From Rickettsiaceae bacterium (GTDB lineage: Bacteria; Pseudomonadota; Alphaproteobacteria; Rickettsiales; Rickettsiaceae): a DNA stretch of 8,635 bases. The stretch is taken from contig JAGOJE010000033.1 of assembly GCA_017995275.1 (NCBI GenBank), positions 1 through 8,635 on the forward strand, written 5' to 3'. The position numbers and the translations under genes are program-made. Within the stretch, counting starts at the first letter, position 1, and each line of letters begins with the position of its first letter. Below, one piece after another: positions 1 to 6,331 of the stretch. The notes below the pieces were generated by a model. That model ran no database searches, was not told the origin of the DNA, and saw nothing but the letters and a program-made list of their open reading frames with translations.

Positions 1-620
1 TTAATTTCTGCTCCCATTTTTGTTAGGCAGTTACACATATCAACAATTTCTGGTTCTGATGCGCAATTCATGAGTTTAGACTCCCCATCTGCAAGGCATG
101 CTGCCATTATCATTGTAATTGTTGCGCCAACGGATACTTTGCTGAAGCCAAAATGAGTGCCTTTAAGTTTATTTGCGGTTTCGGCTATTATATAACCATC
201 TTCTACATTTATAGATGCGCCCATAGATTCTAGGCCTGTAAGATGTAAGTCAACTTGCCTTGCTCCAAGAGCGCACCCTCCTGGAAGTGAAACTTTTGCT
301 TTTCCAAATCTTGCAAGTAGTGGGCCAAGCACCCAAATAGATGCGCGCATTTTTCTTACTATGTCATAAGGTGCTGTAAAATTATTTATTTGGCTTGATT
401 GGAGTGTCATGTCAAAGCGATCAAAATCGCATATAGTTCCATGGTTTCTTAAAAGTTCTATCATTGTATGGGTGTCGGTAAGGTTTGGAACCCTAGATAG
501 AGTGAGCTTTTCCTCAGTAAGAAGCGAGCAAGTCATTATCGGCAATAGAGCATTTTTAGCCCCGGAGATATTTATTTTTCCTATTAATGGATTTTCTCCT
601 TGAATTAATATGCTTTCCAT
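1..620 (-). CDS. murA: UDP-N-acetylglucosamine 1-carboxyvinyltransferase, N-terminal part (cut by window edge)
   Basis: MurA transfers enolpyruvate from phosphoenolpyruvate to UDP-GlcNAc, the first committed cytoplasmic step of peptidoglycan synthesis. I translated the minus strand from the ATG at 620-618 and get 206 residues with no stop before the window edge, about half of the usual 415-430. The start of the protein has the family motif ISGAKNALLP, with the Lys22-Asn23 pair that contacts substrate. The active-site loop LPGGCALGARQVDLH carries the catalytic Cys at residue 116 (Cys115 in E. coli). That Cys is the residue alkylated by fosfomycin, so this copy has the sensitive form. A good Shine-Dalgarno (AGGAG) lies about 7 nt before the ATG and supports the start. 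The gene is divergent from the glycosyltransferase at 704. Family assignment is very secure; the C-terminal half is not visible. Confidence 0.97.
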   Translation of the reverse strand, partial: MESILIQGENPLIGKINISGAKNALLPIMTCSLLTEEKLTLSRVPNLTDTHTMIELLRNHGTICDFDRFDMTLQSSQINNFTAPYDIVRKMRASIWVLGPLLARFGKAKVSLPGGCALGARQVDLHLTGLESMGASINVEDGYIIAETANKLKGTHFGFSKVSVGATITMIMAACLADGESKLMNCASEPEIVDMCNCLTKMGAEI

Positions 621-644
621 GCTCTACTCCTAAAAATTGGCTGT

Positions 645-673
645 ATATTAGCAAAATTTGATTTTATAGTCTA
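645..673 (-). promoter_or_regulatory. Possible murA promoter
   Basis: On the minus strand TAGACT (673-668) and TAATAT (650-645) are 17 nt apart, and a TG one base before the -10 makes it an extended -10 box. Transcription would start around 638, giving a leader of about 20 nt that contains the AGGAG ribosome site. The match is partial and the region is AT-rich, so this is a prediction by eye. Confidence 0.4.
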
Positions 674-677
674 TAAC
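649..677 (+). promoter_or_regulatory. Weak candidate promoter for the glycosyltransferase gene
   Basis: TATAAC (672-677) is a good -10 match, but the -35 17 nt upstream (TAGCAA, 649-654) is poor. It would give a leader of about 20 nt before the ATG at 704. It overlaps the murA promoter candidate on the other strand, as expected for an 83-nt divergent spacer. No clear Shine-Dalgarno precedes the ATG at 704. Confidence 0.25.
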
Positions 678-703
678 ATTTGGAACTTAATTAAGTCTGA
701 CTT

Positions 704-1744
704 ATGGCAAAAATATTGAATATAATGTTGAGTCGCGATTTGGGTGGAATACAGCAATCATTTGTTGATTACTCTAAGGCTCTTAAGATTGCTGGTTATG
801 ATGTAGTTAGTGTTATTAGTACTGGTGCAAAAGTCAAAATTGATGATCCTGTATATAGGATAGTGAATTTAGGTAATTGGGATATTCTATCTATATTGCA
901 GCTGGCTTTGATTATATCTTCTTTTAAGCCGGACGTTATAATAGCTCATGGTAACAGGGCTATGAAGTTTGCTCAAAAAACAAAGAGCAGTAAATCTATT
1001 TTAATTGGTGTTGCTCATAATTATAGTACTAAATGCATAAAGGAATGTGATTACATTTTTGCAATTACTGGCCATCTTAGAAATTATTTAATATCTCAAG
1101 ACGTTCCCAAAAAGAAACTAATGTTAATGCCTAATATGATAGATGTTTCATCATCTCCTTATATAGAGCAGGAGCTTAGTGATGTTCCAGTTATAGGTGT
1201 TATGGGAAGGTTCGTGAAGAAGAAAGGTTTTGATTTTTTTCTATATTCTCTTTCTCTTCTTAAGGCTAGGGGAGTGAAGTTTAAAGCTATTATTGCTGGC
1301 GGTGGGGAGGAGGATATCAAGTTGCAAGAATTATCTGCAAAACTTTCTTTAGATGATACAGTAGAATTTATAGGTTGGGTTAGTAATAAGGATGATTTTT
1401 TTGATAAAATAGATATTTTTTGTTTGCCTTCAACTCATGAACCATTCGGTATTATAGTGCTTGAAGCTATGAGTTACTCTAAGCCAGTGGTTTCTACAGA
1501 TTCTGAAGGTCCAAGCGAGATGATAAAGGATGGAAAAACTGGCGTTCTATGTAATGTTGGTTCAGCAAAGGATATGGCAGATAAACTTGAGTATTTGATA
1601 GTAAATAAAGATCTAACAAAAGTGATGGCGAAGAATGCTTACTTGAGCATATGCAAAAATTATGATATTAAAGTCGCCAGTAGAAAATTACATAATCATT
1701 TGGAGAAGATCTTACATGACCCTGAGAGTAACAAAGCTAGATAA
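704..1744 (+). CDS. GT4-family (GT-B fold) glycosyltransferase
   Basis: This is a cytoplasmic, retaining glycosyltransferase of family GT4 (Glycos_transf_1), which moves a sugar from a nucleotide-sugar donor onto a glycan or lipid acceptor. The N-terminal Rossmann-like half begins with a short strand and a glycine-rich turn (DLGGIQQSF, residues 12-20). The C-terminal donor-binding half starts near residue 162 with VIGVMGRFVKKKGFD, which supplies the Arg/Lys that contact the donor phosphates. It carries the EX7E signature at Glu246 and Glu254 (EPFGIIVLE). At 346 residues the length is normal for the family. There are no transmembrane segments. The gene overlaps the downstream M16 protease by 29 nt, so the two are probably translated from one message. 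The family is secure. Donor and acceptor cannot be told; lipopolysaccharide or another surface glycan is likely for a gene next to murA, but that is inference. Confidence 0.9.
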   Translation: MAKILNIMLSRDLGGIQQSFVDYSKALKIAGYDVVSVISTGAKVKIDDPVYRIVNLGNWDILSILQLALIISSFKPDVIIAHGNRAMKFAQKTKSSKSILIGVAHNYSTKCIKECDYIFAITGHLRNYLISQDVPKKKLMLMPNMIDVSSSPYIEQELSDVPVIGVMGRFVKKKGFDFFLYSLSLLKARGVKFKAIIAGGGEEDIKLQELSAKLSLDDTVEFIGWVSNKDDFFDKIDIFCLPSTHEPFGIIVLEAMSYSKPVVSTDSEGPSEMIKDGKTGVLCNVGSAKDMADKLEYLIVNKDLTKVMAKNAYLSICKNYDIKVASRKLHNHLEKILHDPESNKAR

Positions 1745-2969
1745 CGGATTTCATATTTTAACTTATTCAATGGCTGGGGCGGAGTCTGTAGCAATAAATT
1801 TGATTGCAAAGGTTGGCAGTAGGTGTGAGTCTAAAGAAGAAAATGGTATATCGCACTTTTTAGAGCATATGGCTTTTAAAGGCACAAAATCTAGAAGCGC
1901 TAGAAAAATAGCAGAAGAGTTTGACGCTATAGGTGGTCACTTTAACGCATATACTTCGAAAGAGCAGACGGTTTATTATGCAAAAGTTTTGCCGGAAAAT
2001 TTAAGTTCAGCAATGGATATAATATCCGACATAGTGCAAAATTCATTATTTGATCAGGAAGATATCGCGAAAGAATATCAAGTTATTTGCCAAGAAATAG
2101 CCCAAACTATAGATAGTCCAGATGATTTAGCTTATGAGAAATTAAGCGAAGCTGCGTTTTCAAATCAGGCTCTTGGGAGGTCTATACTTGGCACGCCAGA
2201 GACAATAGCTGGTTTTACTACGGATGATTTCAAAAAATATATATCAAGCCATTATCATGGAGAAAATATGTTTTTGTCTGCTGCTGGGAAGGTGGATCAC
2301 GATAAAATAGTAGAGATGGCAAAGCGCATGTTTGATTTTGAAAAGGGCATTAGCAATGCATCTATATTTGATCCAGCAGAATATAAAGGCGGAGTGTCTT
2401 TAATAAGTAAAGATCTGGAGCAGAGTAATTTATTGATAGGTTTTGGCGGAATTTCTTACAAGGAAATTACATCATCATATCACATGCAGCTTTTATCTAT
2501 CATTTTGGGTGGGGGGATATCTTCTAGGTTGTTTCAACATATAAGAGAAGATTTGGGCCTTGCTTATTCTGTTGGATCTTTCAACTCTTCTTATGCGGAT
2601 ACTGGGCTTTTTAGCGTTTATGCTGCAACGAGCCATGAAAATCTGAAGAAAACCACCTTGGCTTTAGTGGAGCAGATGCAGATGATTTGTGATAATGTTA
2701 CTGAGGAGGAGCTTTTAAGGGCGAAGAATCAGATTCGTTCAATAGTTATGATGTCGGAGGAAAAAACTGCATATAAATCTGAAGAAATAGGAAGGTATTT
2801 TTCTATATTTGGCAGATATGATGGCCCAGAGGTGTTTTTAGACATTATAAACAAAGCAACTGTTAATGATGTAACATCAATAGCGAAAAAGATATTTTCC
2901 ACCAAACCGACATTATCAGTAGTTGGTAAAGACGCCAGCGTGGTGGATTATAACGACATTAGGGTGTAA
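1716..2969 (+). CDS. M16 family zinc metalloprotease (mitochondrial processing peptidase-like)
   Basis: This is a zinc-dependent peptidase of family M16 (pitrilysin/MPP), which degrades or trims peptides. Alphaproteobacterial single-copy members are the nearest bacterial relatives of the mitochondrial processing peptidase beta subunit. The inverted zinc motif HFLEH is at residues 47-51 (His47 and His51 ligands, Glu50 catalytic base). The third ligand is Glu127 in CQEIAQ, 76 residues after His51 as the family requires. The C-terminal M16 domain has the substrate-holding Arg277 and Tyr284 in REDLGLAY, after the glycine-rich ILGGGISSRLFQ. At 417 residues it matches the family. I chose ATG 1716: GGAG at 1702-1705 precedes it, and the product then begins MTLRVTKLDNGF, the usual family start. 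An upstream in-frame start at 1662 would add 18 unrelated residues. No signal peptide is seen. The active site is complete, so this is the catalytic type. Confidence 0.95.
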   Translation: MTLRVTKLDNGFHILTYSMAGAESVAINLIAKVGSRCESKEENGISHFLEHMAFKGTKSRSARKIAEEFDAIGGHFNAYTSKEQTVYYAKVLPENLSSAMDIISDIVQNSLFDQEDIAKEYQVICQEIAQTIDSPDDLAYEKLSEAAFSNQALGRSILGTPETIAGFTTDDFKKYISSHYHGENMFLSAAGKVDHDKIVEMAKRMFDFEKGISNASIFDPAEYKGGVSLISKDLEQSNLLIGFGGISYKEITSSYHMQLLSIILGGGISSRLFQHIREDLGLAYSVGSFNSSYADTGLFSVYAATSHENLKKTTLALVEQMQMICDNVTEEELLRAKNQIRSIVMMSEEKTAYKSEEIGRYFSIFGRYDGPEVFLDIINKATVNDVTSIAKKIFSTKPTLSVVGKDASVVDYNDIRV

Positions 2970-3023
2970 TCCTTTGCGGGTTATCCTGTAAGGTGGAAAT
3001 TTTATATGTTCTTTTGTGGCGAA

Positions 3024-3110
3024 GGTGCTAGTAATGACCCATCTGTATTTAGCTGTGGCTGCTTCCTTTCGAACCTGACCAGATCCGCCATCATAACGTC
3101 CACTACTAGC
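3024..3110 (-). ncRNA. ffs: Signal recognition particle RNA, small bacterial (4.5S) type
   Basis: This RNA is the scaffold of the bacterial SRP. It binds Ffh and with FtsY delivers membrane proteins to SecYEG. On the minus strand the apical helix 8 reads AGGTTCGAAAGGAAGCAG, the near-invariant Ffh-binding region, with the UCAGG/AGCA internal loop and a GAAA tetraloop (3070-3067) of the GNRA class. The ends pair: GCTAGTAGTGG (from 3110) with the segment ending TACTAGC at 3027, an 11-bp stem with two G-U pairs. An inner ATCTG/CAGAT helix also forms. The 5' end at 3110 fits the promoter just upstream; the 3' end is uncertain by several bases. The RNA is about 85 nt, at the short end for the family. 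It converges on the M16 protease gene, with 54 nt between them. I see no obvious U-run terminator at its 3' end. Confidence 0.93.
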
Positions 3111-3116
3111 GGCTAG

Positions 3117-3145
3117 ATAATATATCTCTTCTGTCTTATATGCAA
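3117..3145 (-). promoter_or_regulatory. Promoter of the SRP RNA gene
   Basis: On the minus strand TTGCAT (3145-3140) and TATTAT (3122-3117) are separated by exactly 17 nt. The expected start, 7 nt past the -10, falls at 3110, which is the first paired base of the predicted SRP RNA stem. This independent agreement supports both calls. Confidence 0.6.
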
Positions 3146-3356
3146 TCGTTTTTTATTTTTCGATGTATAATGAGGAATCATATATTAAAAAAATTAAATA
3201 GCTTATCCGCTTTTTAAAAAAACAACAAAAACTAATGAACTTATGATTGACTTTCTTAACAAAACATTTTAGGATCAGCGGCGATTTATTTTGAATAATT
3301 TTTGTTATTTGAGATCTGTGAGCCTTGATTAGCAACGATTTTTCATTAAAGAAATC
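3146..3356. other. AT-rich intergenic spacer, no gene recognised
   Basis: This stretch between the SRP RNA promoter and the promoter of the signalling operon has long A and T runs. I see no protein-like reading frame, no tRNA and no strong hairpin. A second promoter-like pair on the plus strand, TTGACT (3247-3252) and TAGGAT (3270-3275) with 17 nt between, could start a longer transcript into the operon or a small RNA; nothing else supports it. Confidence 0.5.
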
Positions 3357-3384
3357 TTGTATATTGTTTTTTATGTGATACTAT
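3357..3384 (+). promoter_or_regulatory. Probable promoter of the PQ-loop / hybrid kinase / chpT operon
   Basis: TTGTAT (3357-3362) and TACTAT (3379-3384) are 16 nt apart, and TG at 3376-3377 makes an extended -10. The start would be near 3391, leaving a leader of about 20 nt that contains AAGG at 3404-3407. It is the best candidate for driving all three genes. Confidence 0.45.
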
Positions 3385-3412
3385 GCGTTATTAGTTTGTT
3401 ATTAAGGTATTG

Positions 3413-3724
3413 ATGTATATGAATGAGTTAATCATTAATATTATAGAATTCGGTTTTGGCATGGCGATGTTTGCTAATAGCGTTTTATTCATACCACAAA
3501 TTATTCGTCTTTATAAAACAAAAGATTCAAAAGATGTTTCTGCTCTGACTTTTGCGGGTTTTAATGTTATTCAAATATTATCGATTTTGCATGGTTATAT
3601 AAATGGCGATTATAAACTAATGTACGGGATGATGCTTACTTTCATCCTATGTATAGTAGTTACTATTATGATTTTGTACTATAGGAATTCTAAAATAACT
3701 GAGGTTTGTGATGAAAAAAGATAA
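3413..3724 (+). CDS. Small PQ-loop membrane protein, SemiSWEET-like transporter
   Basis: This 103-residue protein has three predicted membrane helices (about residues 7-27, 43-63 and 68-90) and a PQ motif, Pro28-Gln29 in FIPQIIRLYKTKDSKDVS, at the end of helix 1. That is the MtN3/SemiSWEET three-helix unit, which works as a dimer to pass small solutes across the inner membrane. Known SemiSWEETs carry sugars; other PQ-loop proteins such as cystinosin carry amino acids. By eye the binding-pocket Trp and Asn typical of sugar SemiSWEETs are missing, so the substrate is open. AAGG at 3404-3407 lies 5 nt before ATG 3413; ATG 3419 and TTG 3410 are alternatives. The gene overlaps the hybrid kinase by 14 nt, which suggests translational coupling and a shared role, perhaps moving a molecule the kinase makes or senses (inference). 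Confidence 0.8.
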   Translation: MYMNELIINIIEFGFGMAMFANSVLFIPQIIRLYKTKDSKDVSALTFAGFNVIQILSILHGYINGDYKLMYGMMLTFILCIVVTIMILYYRNSKITEVCDEKR

Positions 3725-6320
3725 GATTGAGAAGAGTGTGTTGCAACAGATTTCTACTGATCAGATGCTTATGGGCGCTTCTAGCCATATGTATTGGAAA
3801 GATAGAGAAGGTAGAATGCTAGGGTGCAATCTGCTGCAAGCTAAGGCTTTGGGTTATGACAGTGTTGAAGATGTAGTAGGGAAAACTGATTTTGACCTTT
3901 TTGATACTGAAACTGCGAAAGCGCTGAGAGAGAATGACGAGAAAGTGATTTCCACAGGAATGCCTCTTGTCACAAAGGAAATTGGCAAAATAGGAGATAA
4001 TCTTAGGGCTTTTGTAAGTCATAAAACTCCAATTAGAGATGAGGAGGGAAATGTAGTTGGTGTTTTTGGAATGTCTATGGATGTGACAGAACAGAAAGAA
4101 TTTGGAGTTACTATCCCTGGAAGGGTATATAAAGCTCGATTAAACTATATTCCTAAAGATGATGCAGAGTTCCTGAAAGCTAGGAACTGTGTTATTCCGT
4201 TGAGTATGGGTAATGATGAGTGTCACTTTGAAAAGTTAAGAGCTACATTAAAAGCTGTGAGTTTAAGGTATAAGGAATGTACTGTTGTCGTGTGCGACCG
4301 TATATATCGTCACACACTTGCGTCAGAATATTTGAATAAAACCCCTCAGGAACTAGACGGAATGGCTATAGAAATTGGCGATAAGTTGATAGAAAGTCAT
4401 GAAAATATATTTAAAGACATAAAAATTCCTCATCAAATAACTAGGTGGGCGCAATATATAGATAATAAGACTTTTTCCGACAATCTAGATAAAGTACTAG
4501 CGCTTTATAAGACAGATCCTAAGTACAAGGAGCTCGCAGACATTGATTCTACGCAATTTTTGATGAGGCGCGATGCTAAGGATTGTCAAAATTCTTTTGA
4601 AAATGCAATGAAGTATTTGTTCGAAGAGACTGCTGTTATGGCGGATTGGAAATGTTTTGACTATATGATATATCCTTCGCAAAAAAAATTGGAATCTTTA
4701 TTGTATGCCATCAGCGTGATTACACCAGAAATTAGTCAAGAAAAATGGCGTGCATGGGTTGATTTTAAAGCGGTCGATAGGCTCGATAATCAAGATTTGC
4801 TATCCTCTCTTCCTCTATATAAAATTGTAGAAAACATGCCAGGACACATATACTGGAAAGATAAATATGGAACAGTACTTGGTTCCAACCGTGAACAAGC
4901 GAAAGCTCTTGGTTATAAGACTGTTGAGGAAGTAATAGGAAAAACCGAATTTAATTTCTGGAGCGAAGATGTTGCAATGAATGTCAGGAAAAACGACCTG
5001 GAGGTTATGCAATCTCGGAAGCCTCTGCTTGTTGAGGAATTTGCTCAATTTGGTGGTGAGAGGCGTGCGTTTATAAGCTATAAAGCGCCTCTTCTAAATT
5101 CTCATACTGCAGTAGTTGGTATAGTTGGTGTTTCTATTGATGTTACAAAGCAAAAAGAGTTAGAGGCGGAGCTTAAAATTAAGAATGATGCGTTGCGTGA
5201 TGCTTTGCAGGGTAGGGATGAGTTCTTGCGTAATATGACTCATGAGATTAAAACTCCACTCGCGTGTATATTAAAAATGTCTAGCATGCTTTATGAAAAT
5301 TGGGACGATTATAAGGATAATGACTCAAGGAAAGCTCATTTGAAAGTTGCAGTTGATGGTAACAGACGCCTTAAGGGAGTTCTATTTAATATTATGGATC
5401 TTTCTAAGTCTCAAGCAGGAAAAATGGTTTACGAGAAAGAGTGCTATTCTCTTAAGGATGCGGCTATTAATGTCGTGGATGAGTTTATTGATGAAAGACA
5501 CAAAATAAAGGTAATTGTTGGTGAAGGGAATTTTTATGGATGTTTTGACCATTACCGTATAGAACAAGTGATTCGTAACCTTGTTTCTAATGCTTTTAGA
5601 TATGGTGGTGATGGTATTATAACTGTAAAGCTAACAGAAGCCAATGGAGTTGTTTATTTTTCTATTTCTGATGAAGGAGTTGGGATTCCAGAAGCGGAAC
5701 TTGAAAAAATATTTGAGATTTTCACTCAAAGTAGTAGGACAAAAACTTCAGCTGGTGGAACTGGTATAGGTCTTTCAATTTGTCGTAATATAATAGCTGC
5801 TCATGACGGGAAAATTTGGGTTGAGAATAATCCCGATGGGCGTGGTTGTACTTTCAGTTTCTGTATTCCGGCAGTTGATGTGATTGTGCAGTCTAAGCCA
5901 AAGTTGCAAGCTGCGCAAAGAAAGGTTAGGAATCCACAAGATGTTGCTAAAAAGTCTCTAGCTTTAGTGATAGATGATGATGATGACGTTCTTCAAATGA
6001 CGGCGCTTATCCTTGAATCAATAGGTTTTGATGTTATAACTGCAGCATCTGGCATGGATGGTCTTGAGAAATTATATGAAAATAAAGACAAGATAGATGT
6101 AGTCCTGCTTGACGTTATGATTCCAGATGTGTATGGATTAGAGATATTAAAACGCATTAGAGCTAGCCAAGAGCTAAAACATTTAGAAGTTTACATACAT
6201 AGTAGTGTGAGTGAGGGGGATGTGGTTTTGGCAGAAGCAGCTGATATTGGTATATCTGGTGTGATTGATAAAATGATGAGTGCTCAGGATATTGAAAGGG
6301 TACTATCTAAATTTTTATAA
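3711..6320 (+). CDS. Hybrid sensor histidine kinase with an embedded cyclodipeptide-synthase-like domain
   Basis: This 869-residue protein has no signal peptide or membrane helix, so it should be cytoplasmic. Domains in order: PAS1 (about 16-130), CDPS-like (about 135-345), PAS2 (about 365-482), a short coiled-coil linker, HisKA with phosphoacceptor His511 in FLRNMTHEIKTPL, HATPase with Asn627 (N-box), DEGVGIP at 654-660 (G1) and GGTGIGLSI at 682-690 (G2), and a C-terminal REC domain with acidic residues at 755-759, phosphoacceptor Asp801 (LLDVMIP), Ser831/Ser832 and Lys854. All residues needed for autophosphorylation and transfer to the receiver are present. The kinase-REC ending followed by ChpT resembles CckA, but CckA is membrane-anchored and lacks the middle domain. 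I use ATG 3711, with GAGG at 3701-3704 six nt before it. Kinase function is secure; the signal sensed is unknown. Confidence 0.95.
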   Translation: MKKDKIEKSVLQQISTDQMLMGASSHMYWKDREGRMLGCNLLQAKALGYDSVEDVVGKTDFDLFDTETAKALRENDEKVISTGMPLVTKEIGKIGDNLRAFVSHKTPIRDEEGNVVGVFGMSMDVTEQKEFGVTIPGRVYKARLNYIPKDDAEFLKARNCVIPLSMGNDECHFEKLRATLKAVSLRYKECTVVVCDRIYRHTLASEYLNKTPQELDGMAIEIGDKLIESHENIFKDIKIPHQITRWAQYIDNKTFSDNLDKVLALYKTDPKYKELADIDSTQFLMRRDAKDCQNSFENAMKYLFEETAVMADWKCFDYMIYPSQKKLESLLYAISVITPEISQEKWRAWVDFKAVDRLDNQDLLSSLPLYKIVENMPGHIYWKDKYGTVLGSNREQAKALGYKTVEEVIGKTEFNFWSEDVAMNVRKNDLEVMQSRKPLLVEEFAQFGGERRAFISYKAPLLNSHTAVVGIVGVSIDVTKQKELEAELKIKNDALRDALQGRDEFLRNMTHEIKTPLACILKMSSMLYENWDDYKDNDSRKAHLKVAVDGNRRLKGVLFNIMDLSKSQAGKMVYEKECYSLKDAAINVVDEFIDERHKIKVIVGEGNFYGCFDHYRIEQVIRNLVSNAFRYGGDGIITVKLTEANGVVYFSISDEGVGIPEAELEKIFEIFTQSSRTKTSAGGTGIGLSICRNIIAAHDGKIWVENNPDGRGCTFSFCIPAVDVIVQSKPKLQAAQRKVRNPQDVAKKSLALVIDDDDDVLQMTALILESIGFDVITAASGMDGLEKLYENKDKIDVVLLDVMIPDVYGLEILKRIRASQELKHLEVYIHSSVSEGDVVLAEAADIGISGVIDKMMSAQDIERVLSKFL
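4113..4745 (+). other. tRNA-dependent cyclodipeptide synthase-like domain inside the hybrid kinase (residues about 135-345)
   Basis: CDPSs take two aminoacyl-tRNAs and make a cyclic dipeptide through an aminoacyl-enzyme on a serine. Aligned by eye with AlbC as I recall its sequence, VIPLSMGN (161-168) matches the strand with catalytic Ser37, so Ser165 is the nucleophile. VVVCDRIYRHTLAS (192-205) matches the next strand and helix. DPKYKEL (269-275) supplies Tyr272 (AlbC Tyr128). KYLFEETAV (301-309) supplies Tyr302 and Glu306 (Tyr178 and Glu182, same spacing of four). MIYPS (319-323) supplies Tyr321 (Tyr202). Tyr-Pro here is the mark of the XYP subfamily, whereas Asn168 at the position of AlbC Asn40 is as in the NYH group. 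About 210 residues is close to free-standing CDPSs (around 220-240). The helix that is Arg-rich in AlbC is acidic here. The fold assignment is strong; activity is not shown. Confidence 0.85.
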
Positions 6321-6331
6321 TAGGTGTTATT

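Noticed and set aside
409..603. Open frame on the plus strand inside the murA region
   Set aside because: It lies opposite the murA N-terminus, whose MurA motifs are unmistakable, and its product resembles no protein family I know.
3153..3335. 60-codon minus-strand open frame upstream of the PQ-loop gene
   Set aside because: It is rich in Lys, Ile and Phe as expected from AT-rich noncoding DNA, has no clear ribosome site and shows no domain.
3346..3362. CtrA-box-like TTAA-N7-TTGTAT overlapping the -35 of the signalling operon
   Set aside because: An interesting place for feedback by CtrA, but the second half matches TTAAC poorly. In DNA this AT-rich such partial matches are expected by chance.
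3711..6320. Calling the hybrid kinase CckA
   Set aside because: It has the kinase-REC order and chpT beside it, but lacks the membrane helices of CckA and carries a CDPS-like domain that CckA does not have.
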